A stretch of DNA of 64,000 nt, taken from the NCBI RefSeq assembly GCF_015100155.1, contig NZ_JACKZA010000004.1:1-64000 (forward strand). Direction: 5' to 3'. This DNA comes from Acidithiobacillus sp. HP-2 (lineage in GTDB: Bacteria; Pseudomonadota; Gammaproteobacteria; Acidithiobacillales; Acidithiobacillaceae). Position numbers and translations under genes: made by a program. The notes beneath the pieces are model-generated. The model saw only the letters and a list, made by a program, of their open reading frames with translations, was not told where the DNA came from and ran no database searches. This document shows, piece by piece, positions 18,098-28,202 of the stretch; position 1 is the first letter of the stretch; each line of letters opens with the position of its first letter.

Positions 18098-19157
18098 TCG
18101 GCTACTGTTTCGTGGCATGCTGGCGTACAGCGGTATTGTGTTGCTGTTGTTGTTGGCGCTGGTATTTATTGCCCAGTTGATTGCCAAAGCTTCGGGACCA
18201 GGACATGGCGTCTGGAATATGACGCGACTCATGCAGTACACAGCTTTGCAAATGCCCGAAGTCGCCTATGATGTTGTTCCTCTGGCCTTGCTGCTCGGTA
18301 CCTTGGTCTGGATGAGTATTCTCAGTGGCCATTCCGAAGTGATTGCCCTGCGGATGTCCGGCTGGTCTCTATGGCGTCTGGAGCAGCCCTTGTTGCTGGT
18401 TGGCTTGCTGGGAACGGTGTTGATGTTCGTTCTTGGGGAATGGGTGATTCCGGTGACTGCTCCGGCATCTGAAGCTATGTGGGCCAATGCCAGTCAGCCC
18501 GGTGCCGGTTTTCATAATATGGGGAATGAGGGGCTCTGGTTGCGGCGTGATGATCAACTCATCCAGATTGGTGCAGTGGGTGATTCAGGCAAGGCGCTGC
18601 AGAATGTGCGCATAGTTTCACTAAGTACCGGGTTGGTGGGACTGAAGACCATGACCCGCGCAGCGTCTGCCCATTTTGAGGCGGGTCATTGGGTATTGCA
18701 GGATATTGAGCTGGCTACGATTTCGCCGCAACAGATACAGATGCAGCATGAACAAAGCTTACCCTGGAACATCAAAATGCCGCCTTCTACCCTCAGCAGC
18801 TTTGCCCATCCGACGCGCACCATGACCCTGCCCACGCTCTGGCGCAATTACCAGAGTTTGCAGACAGGGGCATTAAACATGAATCGTTTTGCCTTGGCGT
18901 TCTGGCGACGCTTGAGTTATCCGTGGGTAGGCCTGATCATGATTTTGTTGGCGGTCCCATTTGTCACCCGCAATCCCCGTGGTGGAGGGCTTGCCGCCAG
19001 AGTTATGGCTGGACTGGTGCTCGGGTTGGGCTTTCACTTTTTGACGGAAATGTCTGGTTATATCAGTGTGTCTGGAGGGATTAGCCCATCGATGGCTACC
19101 ATTTTACCCATTGTTTTGTTTGCTATAATTGCTGGTTTCTTGCATCGTATTGTTTAA
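18084..19157 (+). CDS. lptG: LPS export permease LptG
   Basis: 357 residues with the same six-helix plus jellyroll architecture as LptF, its partner in the LptB2FG transporter. Diagnostic stretches are GHSEVIALRMSGWSLWRLEQ (coupling helix) and PFVTRNPRGGGLAARVMAG near the C-terminal helices. The ATG at 18084 lies inside the lptF 3' end; a GTG 6 nt upstream is the alternative. After its stop a weak A/T hairpin and a T-run (about 19159-19185) may terminate transcription. Confidence 0.92.
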   Translation: MKRADRLLFRGMLAYSGIVLLLLLALVFIAQLIAKASGPGHGVWNMTRLMQYTALQMPEVAYDVVPLALLLGTLVWMSILSGHSEVIALRMSGWSLWRLEQPLLLVGLLGTVLMFVLGEWVIPVTAPASEAMWANASQPGAGFHNMGNEGLWLRRDDQLIQIGAVGDSGKALQNVRIVSLSTGLVGLKTMTRAASAHFEAGHWVLQDIELATISPQQIQMQHEQSLPWNIKMPPSTLSSFAHPTRTMTLPTLWRNYQSLQTGALNMNRFALAFWRRLSYPWVGLIMILLAVPFVTRNPRGGGLAARVMAGLVLGLGFHFLTEMSGYISVSGGISPSMATILPIVLFAIIAGFLHRIV

Positions 19158-19185
19158 AAGAAAGTAGTTCTTAATCTTTTTTTTG

Positions 19186-19213
19186 TTGTGACGTTTCCTG
19201 ATTGCATTATAAT
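19186..19213 (+). promoter_or_regulatory. Candidate promoter of the dynamin-like gene
   Basis: TTGTGA (19186-19191) and a consensus TATAAT (19208-19213) with a 16-bp spacer, 68 bp before the start codon. Between them and the gene lie two small adjoining inverted repeats around CCGATTTCGG and CGGATGGTCCG (19242-19259) that could be a protein site or leader hairpin. Confidence 0.5.
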
Positions 19214-19281
19214 TGGCACCGATACGCCAAACTTGAATACTCCGATTTCGGATGGTCCGATAGTCGAATGGAGAGATTACT

Positions 19282-21264
19282 ATGACCATACCCATGCTCG
19301 TTGATCATTTGCGTGAATACCATCAATGGCGAATGCGTATTGCAAATGCTGTGGATCAGCTTGCGAAGCTCTCTATAGAAATGGAAATTCTACCTAGCGG
19401 CACAATGTTACGCATGGAGAATCTTGCTCAGGAAATTGCCAGGGATCATTTACGTATATCGTTTTTTGGTGAGTTTGCCCGAGGTAAGTCCGAACTCATT
19501 AATGCCCTGTTTTTTTCGGATCTGGGCGCGCGTCTGATGCCCTCTGGTCCGGGACAAACTACCATGTGCCCTGTAGAGATTGCCTATACCCACATGACGC
19601 CTTCTTTGCAATTGTTGCCGATTCGCAGTAGAACTCTCAATGATTCAGTTGAAAAATTAAAAAAAATACGGGATCTCTGGACGATTTTACCATTGAATCC
19701 AGAAGACAAAAAAGACTGTGCAGAATGCATGACCCAACTGACAGAGACACTTTGTGTACCGATGGAAGAGGCACGTAGTTACGGATTATGCCCGCAAGTT
19801 AAAGAGTTTGGATCACAGTTAGAGACTGCTAACAGTGGCGACTGCGGAGAAGGGAAAGTTAGAATTTCGCGTTGGCGCTATGCGTTGCTGCAGTGGGTAC
19901 ATCCGGTGCTGGAAGCGGGGCTGGTTATTCTGGATACACCAGGCCTTAATTCATTGGGTAGTGAAGCAGATTTAGGGCTGGAGGTAGCCCGTGACGCTGA
20001 TGCATTGATATTTGTGCTGAGTGCGGATAGTGGTGTAACACAAAGCGACCTGGCGATCTGGGAACAATCACTTGGGCGTCATGCCCTACAAAATCAATTG
20101 GTAGTACTTAATAAAGTAGATACGCTTTGGGATGATTTGCTGAACCCTGAACAGGAGGCTGATGCTATTTCTGCTCAAAGAGAAAAGACGGCAACGCGCC
20201 TGGGATTAAGTGTGGACCAGGTCATTGCCGTCTCCGCGCAAAAAGGCTTACTGGGTCGGATTCGTCAGGATGACAGTTTATGTGCTCGAAGTAGGCTAAA
20301 AGAACTGGAAGAAGCAATAGCGCAAATTCTTATTCCTGGAAAGCGTGAATCCATCCTGGAAAGCGCGCGGCGACTGATCAGAAGGGTAGTTATTGATCAG
20401 CGCGTTTTGCTGGAGGAACAAATAAGGAATCTGGGCGGTGAGATTGAGAGTATGGAGCGTCTGCAGGCACAAACTGGAGAGCAATTACCGCGTTTGCTGG
20501 AAAAACAGAAAAAACTCATGCGCTCTTTTGCTCGTGACCAGGATTCTTTTGTGCTGAAAGAAAGGGAGTTTCTGGAATCTGCAAATACCTGGTTATTACA
20601 GTCGCTTTCCATGGAACAGCTTGATCAGATTATCATCTCTGCCCGGACAGAATTGCTGGCCGCCTGGACTACTGTAGGTATTTATGACCGATTCTCAAAG
20701 TTTTTCGAGGAGACTATTGCACAATTTGACAATGCTCTTGAGCGGGCCAATCGCCTTTCGGCATTAATGCTGGATGCCTATCGGGTACTTGAACAACAGT
20801 ATGGATTATCCAAACTGGATACCATTCCATATGTTATTTTGCCTCGGCGAGCCGAGTTGTTGGCGATAGCAGATCGCTATGAGCGTTTCGGTAAAAGACT
20901 GGAAATTGCTGCTTCCACACAAGGTTCGGTTGTTCGGAAGGCTTTTTTCTCACTAACACAGCAGATAGAGGATTTTGTAAAAGAAACGCAAAAAGACATA
21001 CGTAATTGGGTTAACGAGTCTCTTGATTTAATGAATCGTCAATTGGAACTTTTTGCCGCACAATCTAAAGAAAAGTTGACTGCATTGGAGTCAATTGTGC
21101 ATTCGTCGGCTAATATTCAGCCGCGTATTCAGTCGCTCAGTCAGCAAAGGCGGGTTAAGGAATCAAATTTAACTGCGCTGAATGATACTTATTATGGATT
21201 GGGTGAATTGCTGCAGATGGTCCCAGATGATAATTCTCAGGCAGCTCCTGCGGATGTTGTTTAA
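19282..21264 (+). CDS. Dynamin-like GTPase
   Basis: A 660-residue large GTPase. The P-loop is GEFARGKS (63-70), the G3 motif is VILDTPGLNS, and G4 is LNKVDTLWDD. These are followed by a long helical stalk with coiled-coil character (EEQIRNLGGEIESMERLQAQ) and a C-terminal helical bundle. This is the organisation of bacterial dynamin-like proteins, which remodel or guard membranes. I see no convincing transmembrane helix. The start has GGAGAG 6 nt upstream. It stands alone after lptFG with its own promoter and terminator. It is somewhat AT-richer than its neighbours. The cellular role is unknown; membrane repair or phage response is possible but not indicated. Confidence 0.85.
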   Translation: MTIPMLVDHLREYHQWRMRIANAVDQLAKLSIEMEILPSGTMLRMENLAQEIARDHLRISFFGEFARGKSELINALFFSDLGARLMPSGPGQTTMCPVEIAYTHMTPSLQLLPIRSRTLNDSVEKLKKIRDLWTILPLNPEDKKDCAECMTQLTETLCVPMEEARSYGLCPQVKEFGSQLETANSGDCGEGKVRISRWRYALLQWVHPVLEAGLVILDTPGLNSLGSEADLGLEVARDADALIFVLSADSGVTQSDLAIWEQSLGRHALQNQLVVLNKVDTLWDDLLNPEQEADAISAQREKTATRLGLSVDQVIAVSAQKGLLGRIRQDDSLCARSRLKELEEAIAQILIPGKRESILESARRLIRRVVIDQRVLLEEQIRNLGGEIESMERLQAQTGEQLPRLLEKQKKLMRSFARDQDSFVLKEREFLESANTWLLQSLSMEQLDQIIISARTELLAAWTTVGIYDRFSKFFEETIAQFDNALERANRLSALMLDAYRVLEQQYGLSKLDTIPYVILPRRAELLAIADRYERFGKRLEIAASTQGSVVRKAFFSLTQQIEDFVKETQKDIRNWVNESLDLMNRQLELFAAQSKEKLTALESIVHSSANIQPRIQSLSQQRRVKESNLTALNDTYYGLGELLQMVPDDNSQAAPADVV

Positions 21265-21297
21265 AAATAAAGAATTTTATGGTCCATTTCGTAATAT

Positions 21298-21333
21298 GAT
21301 TTTATGATAAAAATCACATTTTTATTATTTTTT
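21298..21333 (+). terminator. Probable intrinsic terminator after the dynamin-like gene
   Basis: GATTTT pairs with AAAATC around a 6-nt loop, followed by a stretch of T-rich sequence. The stem is short and AT-rich, so it is weak. Confidence 0.45.
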
Positions 21334-21360
21334 TGATATTTTTATCTATAATTATTCGAA

Positions 21361-23030
21361 TTCTTACAAAAAATACTAGACTTGCTAATGATTTTAAAGC
21401 GCAATCTTCTTTGCAATCTGCCTTGATCGAGGTGGATCGATTGTTGGGAACTCCCTGACACAGGATCTCTCTTTGACAACACAAAAGATGATGGAAATTC
21501 TGTCCAGATATCTGAATCATTCTTTAGTTTGGATCGGTGCGTTTAAAGCTGAGGATGATTCCTTCGGTATCCTGTCTCTGGCTGGATATCACCAATAAGT
21601 TGCCGTTATATCAAAAACTTACATCTGTACTGGCGGTTTTTATGGCTCTGTCCATAACGCACTAGAAAGTATTGTTGCTCAATATATGCCGCTTCTAGGA
21701 GACAATTCCTATAGAGGGTGGCCGATTGCTGATGATGAGATTTTTCATGCTAGTTTAAGTGTGCCTTATCGCAGCCTGAGTGGTGATAAGGGAATTATAG
21801 TTTTTTCTGCCAAAGAAAGTTGATCTGTTATCACCAAATCATACTTTGTGGATGCACCTTGCAGATGATTTCGCCGTGTTTTTGGAGTTGCCTGTCCTGA
21901 ACAGAGATATGATGTTTCATCATATGTATTAATCACCTCGAAGGGTTGTATGCCTGAAATTTCCCTCAAGTATTGGTTGGAAAAACCTGGTGCGGTCCGA
22001 CAATGGCTTCATGAAGTTGTCGAATGAATGCGTTATCGCGGTTGCGCTTTTTTTTTGATGAAGTAAGAGCGGATGCGTGTCTGGAAACTTGGCGAGATTC
22101 CGAGCCGACTATGAATAAAACTTCGGTTATTGGAGCCTGGCCTTTATGGGGTGATACTGGCTTGCAGGCAATTTTGTTCATAAGCAGCAATGATCCGGAC
22201 TGTTTTAACAATAAGTTGTGTTTGGGAAACTGGTAAGACGTTGTTTCCCTCTCTAACACCACGGAAAGAAGCCACGTCAAATACCGACATCCCTGTTGCG
22301 CTCTTGCCAGTTCTTCGCAGTGCCAAATTGTGGAGTGTTCTCGTGGTCAGAGGCCAGTTGACCGAATATTTGAGTGAGGATGTTGCAGGACTTCTGCAGC
22401 GAGTCGCTTCATTATTAGGTCGTGGTTTAGATGAGATTGATCTGAAGCAAAAGCTTGCGGATGAACAAATTCGGCAAAGCTGGCTTGCAAGTCATGATCC
22501 ATTAACTGGATAAATAAATCGTCGTGGGTTGGAAACTTACTTTTTCCATGCCATCTTGAGCGCTCAGCGCAATAGAACTTCGTTGGCTGTGTTACTTATT
22601 GATCTGGATGATTTTAAACCCGTCAATGATACCTATGGGCATGAAGCTGGCGATCGGCTTCTGGTCAGGGTGGCTGGTGCTTTGCAGGATGCCATACGCA
22701 ATACAGATTTTCTGGTACGCCTTGGGGAGACGAATTTGATATTTTACTGGAGGGTCTGCATAAGACGGATGATCTGCTGCCGGTCTTGGATAATATTTAC
22801 AAAGCCGTAGTCACGCCTTTCATGCTAGAGGCTGAAATTAAGGTATCGGTAGGCTGCAGTGCCAGACTGGCCTTGTATCCTGATGATTCAGCCACTCCGG
22901 ACGGTTTGCTGCGCCATGCGGATGAAGCCCTGTATGTAGCAAAACGTAACAAGCAGATCCGCCCCCAATACTGGGTGAATTATCTGGATATTCTGGCGGC
23001 CGAAAAAATACGACTAGACAGCGGCTCTGG
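21361..23030 (+). pseudogene. GAF-GGDEF diguanylate cyclase pseudogene
   Basis: The remains of a cyclic-di-GMP synthase can be read by switching frames. First comes a GAF-like sensor (MMEILSRYLNHSLVWIGAFK; then SVLVVRGQLTEYLSEDVAGL). Next is a linker helix and the GGDEF domain (SLAVLLIDLDDFKPVNDTYG; then ADEALYVAKRNKQ). Lesions include a TGA near 21457, a TAA near 21595, a TGA near 21823, several frameshifts, a TAA at 22511-22513 right after HDPLTG, and a lost G in the tract at 22724-22727. The last lesion turns the catalytic G-G-D-E-F into a frameshift. The accumulated damage shows a genuinely dead gene. Its 3' end runs up against the convergent hypothetical gene. Confidence 0.85.
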
Positions 23031-23055
23031 AAGGGCAAAATTTCTGCCCGGGACT

Positions 23056-23388
23056 TTACTGTCTTTGCCGGATGAGTTCCTGATCAAAGGCGTTATCCAG
23101 TTCCTGGGACAACTTGAGCACCTTGCGAAAAATGAAAGGGTCGGCATCGTCGGCCTGGGCGCGCAGCCGAAGGCGAGCCAGTCCGTCAAAACTGTGGGCA
23201 CGGTCTACCGGATCAATCAAGGCCTGACATTGGTTTCCCTGGTAAATGGCGATAAGCACTTCCGCCGTCAGGGGGTCTTCCAACGTGTTGTTTTGGGCAG
23301 CCTGTAGGGCCTCTGCGGGACTCAAACCACCGAGAAGCGGATATCCCAGGTGCTGATTCAAAAATTCCACCAACTCTTGATAAGTCAT
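23056..23388 (-). CDS. Small conserved-looking hypothetical protein
   Basis: 110 residues, soluble, starting MTYQELVEFLNQHLGYPLLG, with a second helical part (FIFRKVLKLSQELDNAFDQE). I do not recognise the family. It follows the GST-like gene by 17 nt in the same direction, so it is probably the last gene of the cyaY-EVE-GST set. It converges on the diguanylate cyclase pseudogene. Confidence 0.55.
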   Translation of the reverse strand: MTYQELVEFLNQHLGYPLLGGLSPAEALQAAQNNTLEDPLTAEVLIAIYQGNQCQALIDPVDRAHSFDGLARLRLRAQADDADPFIFRKVLKLSQELDNAFDQELIRQRQ

Positions 23389-23405
23389 TACTTACTCCAG
23401 TAAAG

Positions 23406-24098
23406 TCAAAGGGACTGGGTCATGCCGTCATTCAGCGAGATATTACAGGCATCAGCGACACGTTGAAAATAATATTGCAGATCCAAAGGAATGGTCACGC
23501 CATCCAGTAATCGGAGTAAATGCAGGTCGGCCGTCAGGATAATATCCACCAGTGACAAATCACCCGTGTAAAAGCGCTGCCGAGCCAGGATTTTGCCCAA
23601 TTCGCGTAATCGTCCCCGACTCTCAAGTTGCTGATACGCGCCGTAGCGATCATTGGCCAACGCCTCGACAGACTGCTGGAAACGGCGTTCACATTCGTTC
23701 CGATAAAAATTCATGTCTTCTTCATCATGGCTGATTTCATCATAAGCAGGCAAAACCGGAGCGATCAGTCTTTCCAGCAGCGGCGTCAGGCTGTTGCGCC
23801 ATTGACAAAAAGCCGCCCATTCCGGCTCGGCAATGCTCTGCTGCATAGGCAGAGTTTCGGGATAGAGCCGATCCAGTTCCGCCAATTCGGGCAGCGTCGC
23901 TTGCTGTTTATTGCCATTGGCATGGACCAGTACCGGCAAGTCCGCATAGTCCAGATCAAAAGCGGTTTCCTGGTCACGCAGGGCACAGGGATGATCTTGC
24001 CAGTGTAAATTTTTGGCGCTCAACACCATTCGCAGCATCTGCCCGGCAGTCGATGACCAACGGTGATAAAGGTGGATTTCGTGGGCAGAATCACTCAT
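23406..24098 (-). CDS. Glutathione S-transferase-like protein (SspA-like)
   Basis: 230 residues with an N-terminal thioredoxin-fold GST domain (IHLYHRWSSTAGQMLRMVLS; DLPVLVHANGNKQQATLPEL) and a C-terminal helical GST domain (YTGDLSLVDIILTADLHLLR). The Ser/Ser motif where glutathione transferases have a catalytic residue, and the size, fit both GSTs and stringent-starvation protein A, which binds RNA polymerase. No sspB is adjacent, so I do not assign sspA. It overlaps the EVE gene by 4 nt. Confidence 0.75.
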   Translation of the reverse strand: MSDSAHEIHLYHRWSSTAGQMLRMVLSAKNLHWQDHPCALRDQETAFDLDYADLPVLVHANGNKQQATLPELAELDRLYPETLPMQQSIAEPEWAAFCQWRNSLTPLLERLIAPVLPAYDEISHDEEDMNFYRNECERRFQQSVEALANDRYGAYQQLESRGRLRELGKILARQRFYTGDLSLVDIILTADLHLLRLLDGVTIPLDLQYYFQRVADACNISLNDGMTQSL

Positions 24099-24559
24099 TG
24101 GCGACCATCGTCAACAAGGCTCAGCACATGCTGCCATTGACTTTGGGTGATGGGCAGAATGGACAGGCGGTTGCCTTTGCGTACCAGGGGGCTATCCGCA
24201 AATTCCGGCATGTTGCGCAGGCTGTCCAGGGAAATGCATTGCGTAAAACTACGCCGATAGGCAACGTCCACCAGATCCCAGCGGGGTTTATCAAGGCTGG
24301 AGCCCGAATCGTAATAATGACTGTGCGGATCAAACTGGGTGGGGTCTGGACGGGCGCTGCTGACGACTTCGGCCATCCCGACAATACCCGGTACCGCGAC
24401 CCGGGAATGATAAATAAAAATGCCATCCCCCGGCTGCATGCCGCGCAGAAAATTCCGTGCCTGATAATTGCGGATACCGTCCCAGGGTTCCTGGCCGCGC
24501 GCCTTGAGATCATCCAGAGAAAAGGCTTCAGGTTCAGTTTTCATTAACCAGTAGGCCAT
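24095..24559 (-). CDS. EVE-domain protein
   Basis: 154 residues spanning one EVE (PUA-like) domain: MAYWLMKTEPEAFSLDDL, then PWDGIRNYQARNFLRGMQ, GDGIFIYHS, and a C-terminal TQSQWQHVLSL. The fold recognises modified bases in DNA or RNA; the eukaryotic relative is THYN1, and EVE proteins are often linked to RNA modification or defence. Start at the ATG at 24559 (a second ATG at 24562), directly after the cyaY stop. It is coupled to the GST-like gene downstream by a 4-nt overlap. The ligand is unknown. Confidence 0.9.
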   Translation of the reverse strand: MAYWLMKTEPEAFSLDDLKARGQEPWDGIRNYQARNFLRGMQPGDGIFIYHSRVAVPGIVGMAEVVSSARPDPTQFDPHSHYYDSGSSLDKPRWDLVDVAYRRSFTQCISLDSLRNMPEFADSPLVRKGNRLSILPITQSQWQHVLSLVDDGRQ

Positions 24560-24563
24560 CATT

Positions 24564-24878
24564 TCAGTCCAGATCGATGTGGTCATGTAAACGATGGCTG
24601 AGTAGCCGGCCCAGGGCGGTCGTCAGGCTTTCGCCCGTCTGGCTGTCCAGCCATTGATCATCTTTGGCCGAAAAGCGGGCGGGACCATCACTGCAGGCCA
24701 GCCAGATTTGCTGAACGGCCTCCTGACGATTGATGATAATCTGGCTGCCATCGGGCAGGAGCAGGGTGAGCACGCTGTCCACCAGATCACATTCCACATC
24801 CGCAGTGCGTTCCTCAATGCGGGTCAGCAATTCTGTCAGAGTGTTTTCAACGGCGACGGCAAAGCTTTTTTCGTTCAT
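24564..24878 (-). CDS. cyaY: CyaY, bacterial frataxin
   Basis: 104 residues. A small iron-binding acidic protein that modulates iron-sulfur cluster assembly on IscS/IscU. The N-terminal acidic helix (LTELLTRIEERTADVECDLV) and the strand-turn motif GPARFSAKDDQWLDSQTGES are diagnostic. The length is normal. It lies 64 nt downstream of recQ. It is unlinked to the isc cluster at 62-64 kb, as usual. Confidence 0.93.
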   Translation of the reverse strand: MNEKSFAVAVENTLTELLTRIEERTADVECDLVDSVLTLLLPDGSQIIINRQEAVQQIWLACSDGPARFSAKDDQWLDSQTGESLTTALGRLLSHRLHDHIDLD

Positions 24879-24942
24879 TCGGGTTTCCTCAAGTTCGGTC
24901 CTATGATGCGACCTGACCTGCTGCAGGGCAAGTTTTGATCCA

Positions 24943-26751
24943 TCAGGACTGGCCTGCGTGATTCAGTAAAATGGCCAGAAACGATTCCCCATAGGCGGCG
25001 AGTTTGCGTTCACCAACGCCGGGCACCGTGGCGAGACTGGCCAGGGTTCGGGGGCGCAGGCGCAGCATTTCCATCAGCGTCGCATCATGAAAAATCACGT
25101 AGGGAGGTACTCCCTGGGTTTGTGCCAGGGCGCGGCGATGCTGACGTAAATCTTCCCATAGTGCTTTGTCACTGGCGGGAATTTCCTGGACCTTCTCTTT
25201 TTTTCGGGACTGGGTATTTTCGTGCTGGCGCAGGGTGAGGGTTTGTTCGCCGCGCAAAATGGGACGACTCAGCGGACTCAGACGCAAGCCACCATGTCCT
25301 TCGCTATCTACTTCAACCAGGCCCCGGAGTAACAGATGGCGGAACAAGGCGCGCCAGGCGTTGGCAGATAATTCCTTGCCAATGCCATAGACCCGGAGTT
25401 GATGATGGCCCCATTGCTGAATACGGGGATCATCGCGGGCAAGCAAGACATCGACCAGATACTGAACGCCAAAACGCTGGCCCGTGCGGTGTACCGCAGA
25501 GAGGGCTTTTTGTGCAGCGACGGTGGCATCCCAGGTGGCCGGAGGGGTCAGGCAGTTGTCACAATTTCCGCAGGGCTGGGCGAGGGTTTCGCCAAAATAA
25601 CTGAGCAAAGTCTGGCGGCGACAGGTAACGGTTTCGCAAAGGGCGAGCATGGCATCCAGTTTTTGGCCTTCCATTTGCTTGCGTTGCTGGTCGGCTTCAG
25701 ATTGCTGGATCATCTGCCGCAGTTGCACCACATCCTGCAGGCCATAATGCATCCAGGCTTCAGCTGGCAAACCGTCACGCCCCGCCCGACCGGTTTCCTG
25801 ATAATAGGCTTCGATACTTTTGGGCAAATTGAGATGGGCCACAAAACGCACATTGGGCTTGTCGATACCCATACCAAAAGCAATGGTTGCTACGATAATG
25901 ACACCCTCATCGCGTTGAAAACGCAGTTGATGGCGGCGCCGTTCATCTGCGGAAAGGCCGGCATGATAGGGCAGGGCGTCCAACCCTTCTGCCTGAAGCC
26001 ATGCGGCAATTTCTTCGACGCGTTTACGGGAAAGGCAATAAACAATGCCCGCTTCACCATCATGGCGGTCGCGAATAAAACGCAGCAGGGCGTTGCGAGC
26101 ACCCTGGCTGCTGCTGTGGATGTGGTAGAGGATATTGGGACGATCAAAAGACCGGGTAAAAATCCGCGCGCGTTGCAGTCCCAGCCGTTCGATGATTTCC
26201 AGGCGGGTTTTGGGGTCTGCTGTAGCCGTCAGGGCAATGCGCGGTATGGCTGGGAAGCGTTCGTGAAGAACCTTCAGTTGCAAATATTCCGGACGAAAAT
26301 CATGTCCCCACTGGGATACGCAATGGGCCTCATCAATCGCGAAAAGATTGACCTGACATTGTTGCAGCAGGCGCAGGGTACGATCCTGCAGCAGACGCTC
26401 GGGGGCAATGTATAGTAAATCCAGTTGGCCGCTGCGCAGGGCTTCTTCGGTTTCGCGGATTTCCCGGGGCTGAATGCTGGAATTAAGAGCCGCCGCTGCA
26501 ACCCCCGCCTGCCGCAAGGCATTCACCTGATCTTCCATCAGCGCGATGAGTGGTGATACGACCACACCAGCACCCGGACGGGCGATGGCGGGAATCTGGT
26601 AACACAAGGACTTGCCGCCCCCGGTAGGCATCAGCACCAGTGCGTCCTGGCCGCTCATGAGTGTGGCGATGACCTCCTCCTGAGGGGCTCGAAACTGTTC
26701 ATAGCCGAAAGTATGGCGGAGGATTTCGAGAGAGGGCGTGATGGTGGGCAT
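24943..26751 (-). CDS. recQ: ATP-dependent DNA helicase RecQ
   Basis: A 602-residue 3'-5' DNA helicase. Motif I is [15 protein letters not shown], motif II is [14 protein letters not shown], and motif VI is [10 protein letters not shown]. The RQC zinc-binding cysteines lie around [15 protein letters not shown] and CGNCDNCL, and a C-terminal HRDC domain ends the protein. Complete. Start taken at [11 protein letters not shown] (26751), because the upstream extension does not resemble the family. It follows apaH by 23 nt in the same direction. Confidence 0.96.
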   Translation of the reverse strand: MPTITPSLEILRHTFGYEQFRAPQEEVIATLMSGQDALVLMPTGGGKSLCYQIPAIARPGAGVVVSPLIALMEDQVNALRQAGVAAAALNSSIQPREIRETEEALRSGQLDLLYIAPERLLQDRTLRLLQQCQVNLFAIDEAHCVSQWGHDFRPEYLQLKVLHERFPAIPRIALTATADPKTRLEIIERLGLQRARIFTRSFDRPNILYHIHSSSQGARNALLRFIRDRHDGEAGIVYCLSRKRVEEIAAWLQAEGLDALPYHAGLSADERRRHQLRFQRDEGVIIVATIAFGMGIDKPNVRFVAHLNLPKSIEAYYQETGRAGRDGLPAEAWMHYGLQDVVQLRQMIQQSEADQQRKQMEGQKLDAMLALCETVTCRRQTLLSYFGETLAQPCGNCDNCLTPPATWDATVAAQKALSAVHRTGQRFGVQYLVDVLLARDDPRIQQWGHHQLRVYGIGKELSANAWRALFRHLLLRGLVEVDSEGHGGLRLSPLSRPILRGEQTLTLRQHENTQSRKKEKVQEIPASDKALWEDLRQHRRALAQTQGVPPYVIFHDATLMEMLRLRPRTLASLATVPGVGERKLAAYGESFLAILLNHAGQS

Positions 26752-26774
26752 ATCTGGTGAGCTGATGTTATTCC

Positions 26775-27611
26775 TTAGCTGCCGGGTTGGGCATAGGCGG
26801 GGCAATTGATCTGCTGAATCAGTGGCTCGGCGAGATCAATGCGCGCTGCGCTCAACTGGCGACCCCAGACGCAGCCGCTGTCCAGGGCCAGCAAGCGTTC
26901 ATGCACCAGCAGACCCTGGGTTGCCCAATGTCCGCAGATAATAGCACCACTGCTCTGCCGCTCAAAAAACCATTGATGCCATGGCGCATACATATGCGCA
27001 AGGTCTTTCGGTGGGGTGCTGGGCCAGTTGAAACGACCATCTGCGGTGACATAACGGGCGCGGGTAAATACCGCCACCCGAAAACGCTGGGCGTCTTCTT
27101 CGTTGCGGCAATCTTCCCAGCGATCCGGAGCGGGTGCAGCCCACAATGATTTCAAAAAGCGTTTCCAGTGCGGGCCGCATAGTGCTTCCTGCACCTTCAA
27201 GGCATGCACTGTAGCGCTGGAAATATCCCAGTCAGGATGAATGGCAGCATGGACCATGGTCCAGCCCAGCTCTTCGTCATGATGAAGCAGAGGCTGCTGC
27301 CGTAACCAGTCCAGCCAGTCACCGGCATTTTTGTCAGCGAGGAGTGTCGCAAGGGTGTCACTTTTTTTGGCGGGAACAATACCTGCCCAGCGCGAAAGCG
27401 CATATAAATCATGATTGCCCAGCACAATCTGGAGGCGGTCCTGCCAGTTGAAAAGCTTTTTCAGTAATGGACGACTATCGGGACCACGATTCAGCAAATC
27501 ACCCGCCAACCAGAGGCGGTCATGCTGCGCATCAAAGCCGATTTTTTGCAATAACGCGTTGAAGGGGGCACAACAACCCTGCACATCTCCCAATGCGTAA
27601 GTAGCACCCAT
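26775..27611 (-). CDS. apaH: Symmetrical bis(5'-nucleosyl)-tetraphosphatase ApaH
   Basis: 278 residues. It hydrolyses Ap4A to two ADP. It has the calcineurin-like phosphoesterase metal motifs [16 protein letters not shown] and LGNHDLYAL, and conserved His residues later ([16 protein letters not shown]). Complete. It sits between a DsrE-like gene and recQ on the minus strand with tight spacing. Confidence 0.96.
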   Translation of the reverse strand: MGATYALGDVQGCCAPFNALLQKIGFDAQHDRLWLAGDLLNRGPDSRPLLKKLFNWQDRLQIVLGNHDLYALSRWAGIVPAKKSDTLATLLADKNAGDWLDWLRQQPLLHHDEELGWTMVHAAIHPDWDISSATVHALKVQEALCGPHWKRFLKSLWAAPAPDRWEDCRNEEDAQRFRVAVFTRARYVTADGRFNWPSTPPKDLAHMYAPWHQWFFERQSSGAIICGHWATQGLLVHERLLALDSGCVWGRQLSAARIDLAEPLIQQINCPAYAQPGS

Positions 27612-27615
27612 GGTA

Positions 27616-27963
27616 TTAAAGGGTGATGACCTGATCGGAGATTTTCATCTGGCGGACCAGGGTTTTCATGCTGGCCGCCTCAATGCTGGAGATGAGCAGG
27701 GATTTTTCAGACTGATGCAGCCATTCCAGGCCGACCACATATATTCGCTCACCCAGTTCCTGGAGTTCATGAATAAGATCCTGATGAACCAACTGTTTTG
27801 CCCCGATTTGCTCATCCAGAAAAGCCAGGGGGCAGGCTTCCTGAGCAAGAAAAATGCTGACCTCAACACCATCCGCCAAAGCCGAAGCTGCCATGCGCAG
27901 GCCGTGCAGAACAGGATTACCCTTTGCTTCGGGGTCGGATTTGAGGAGAATGGTCCAGTGCAT
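27616..27963 (-). CDS. DsrE/DsrF-like protein
   Basis: 115 residues with the Rossmann-like DsrE fold: HWTILLKSDPEAKG, AASALADGVEVSIFLAQEAC, and a C-terminal SIEAASMKTLVRQM. Family members carry sulfur in sulfur oxidisers or tRNA thiolation. A single Cys at QEACPLA is in roughly the functional place, so a sulfurtransferase role is possible but unproven. It lies 4 nt upstream of apaH. Confidence 0.7.
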   Translation of the reverse strand: MHWTILLKSDPEAKGNPVLHGLRMAASALADGVEVSIFLAQEACPLAFLDEQIGAKQLVHQDLIHELQELGERIYVVGLEWLHQSEKSLLISSIEAASMKTLVRQMKISDQVITL

Positions 27964-28105
27964 TTCATCTGACTCTTTAATGGATAGCTAACTCTATTTA
28001 CTCCATAAGCATAGCATAAAAAAGCCGGAATAATGTATGTACTATTCTACCTGGGCCTGGTGCTTGAACTATAGGCAGTTGCGGCGCTGGGCTGTTGCTG
28101 CAAGC

Positions 28106-28134
28106 TTGACCAGTTGGTGCGGTAGCGCTATAAA
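28106..28134 (+). promoter_or_regulatory. Sigma70-type promoter of modBC
   Basis: TTGACC (28106-28111) and TATAAA (28129-28134) separated by 17 bp. The implied transcription start near 28141 argues that the permease begins at an internal codon (28203) rather than at the earliest in-frame TTG (28149). Confidence 0.6.
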
Positions 28135-28202
28135 CCCATTGGATATATTTGCTTGGGAATAACGTTAGGATTTACCCGGCACGACTTTTATGGGGAGGGG
28201 TA

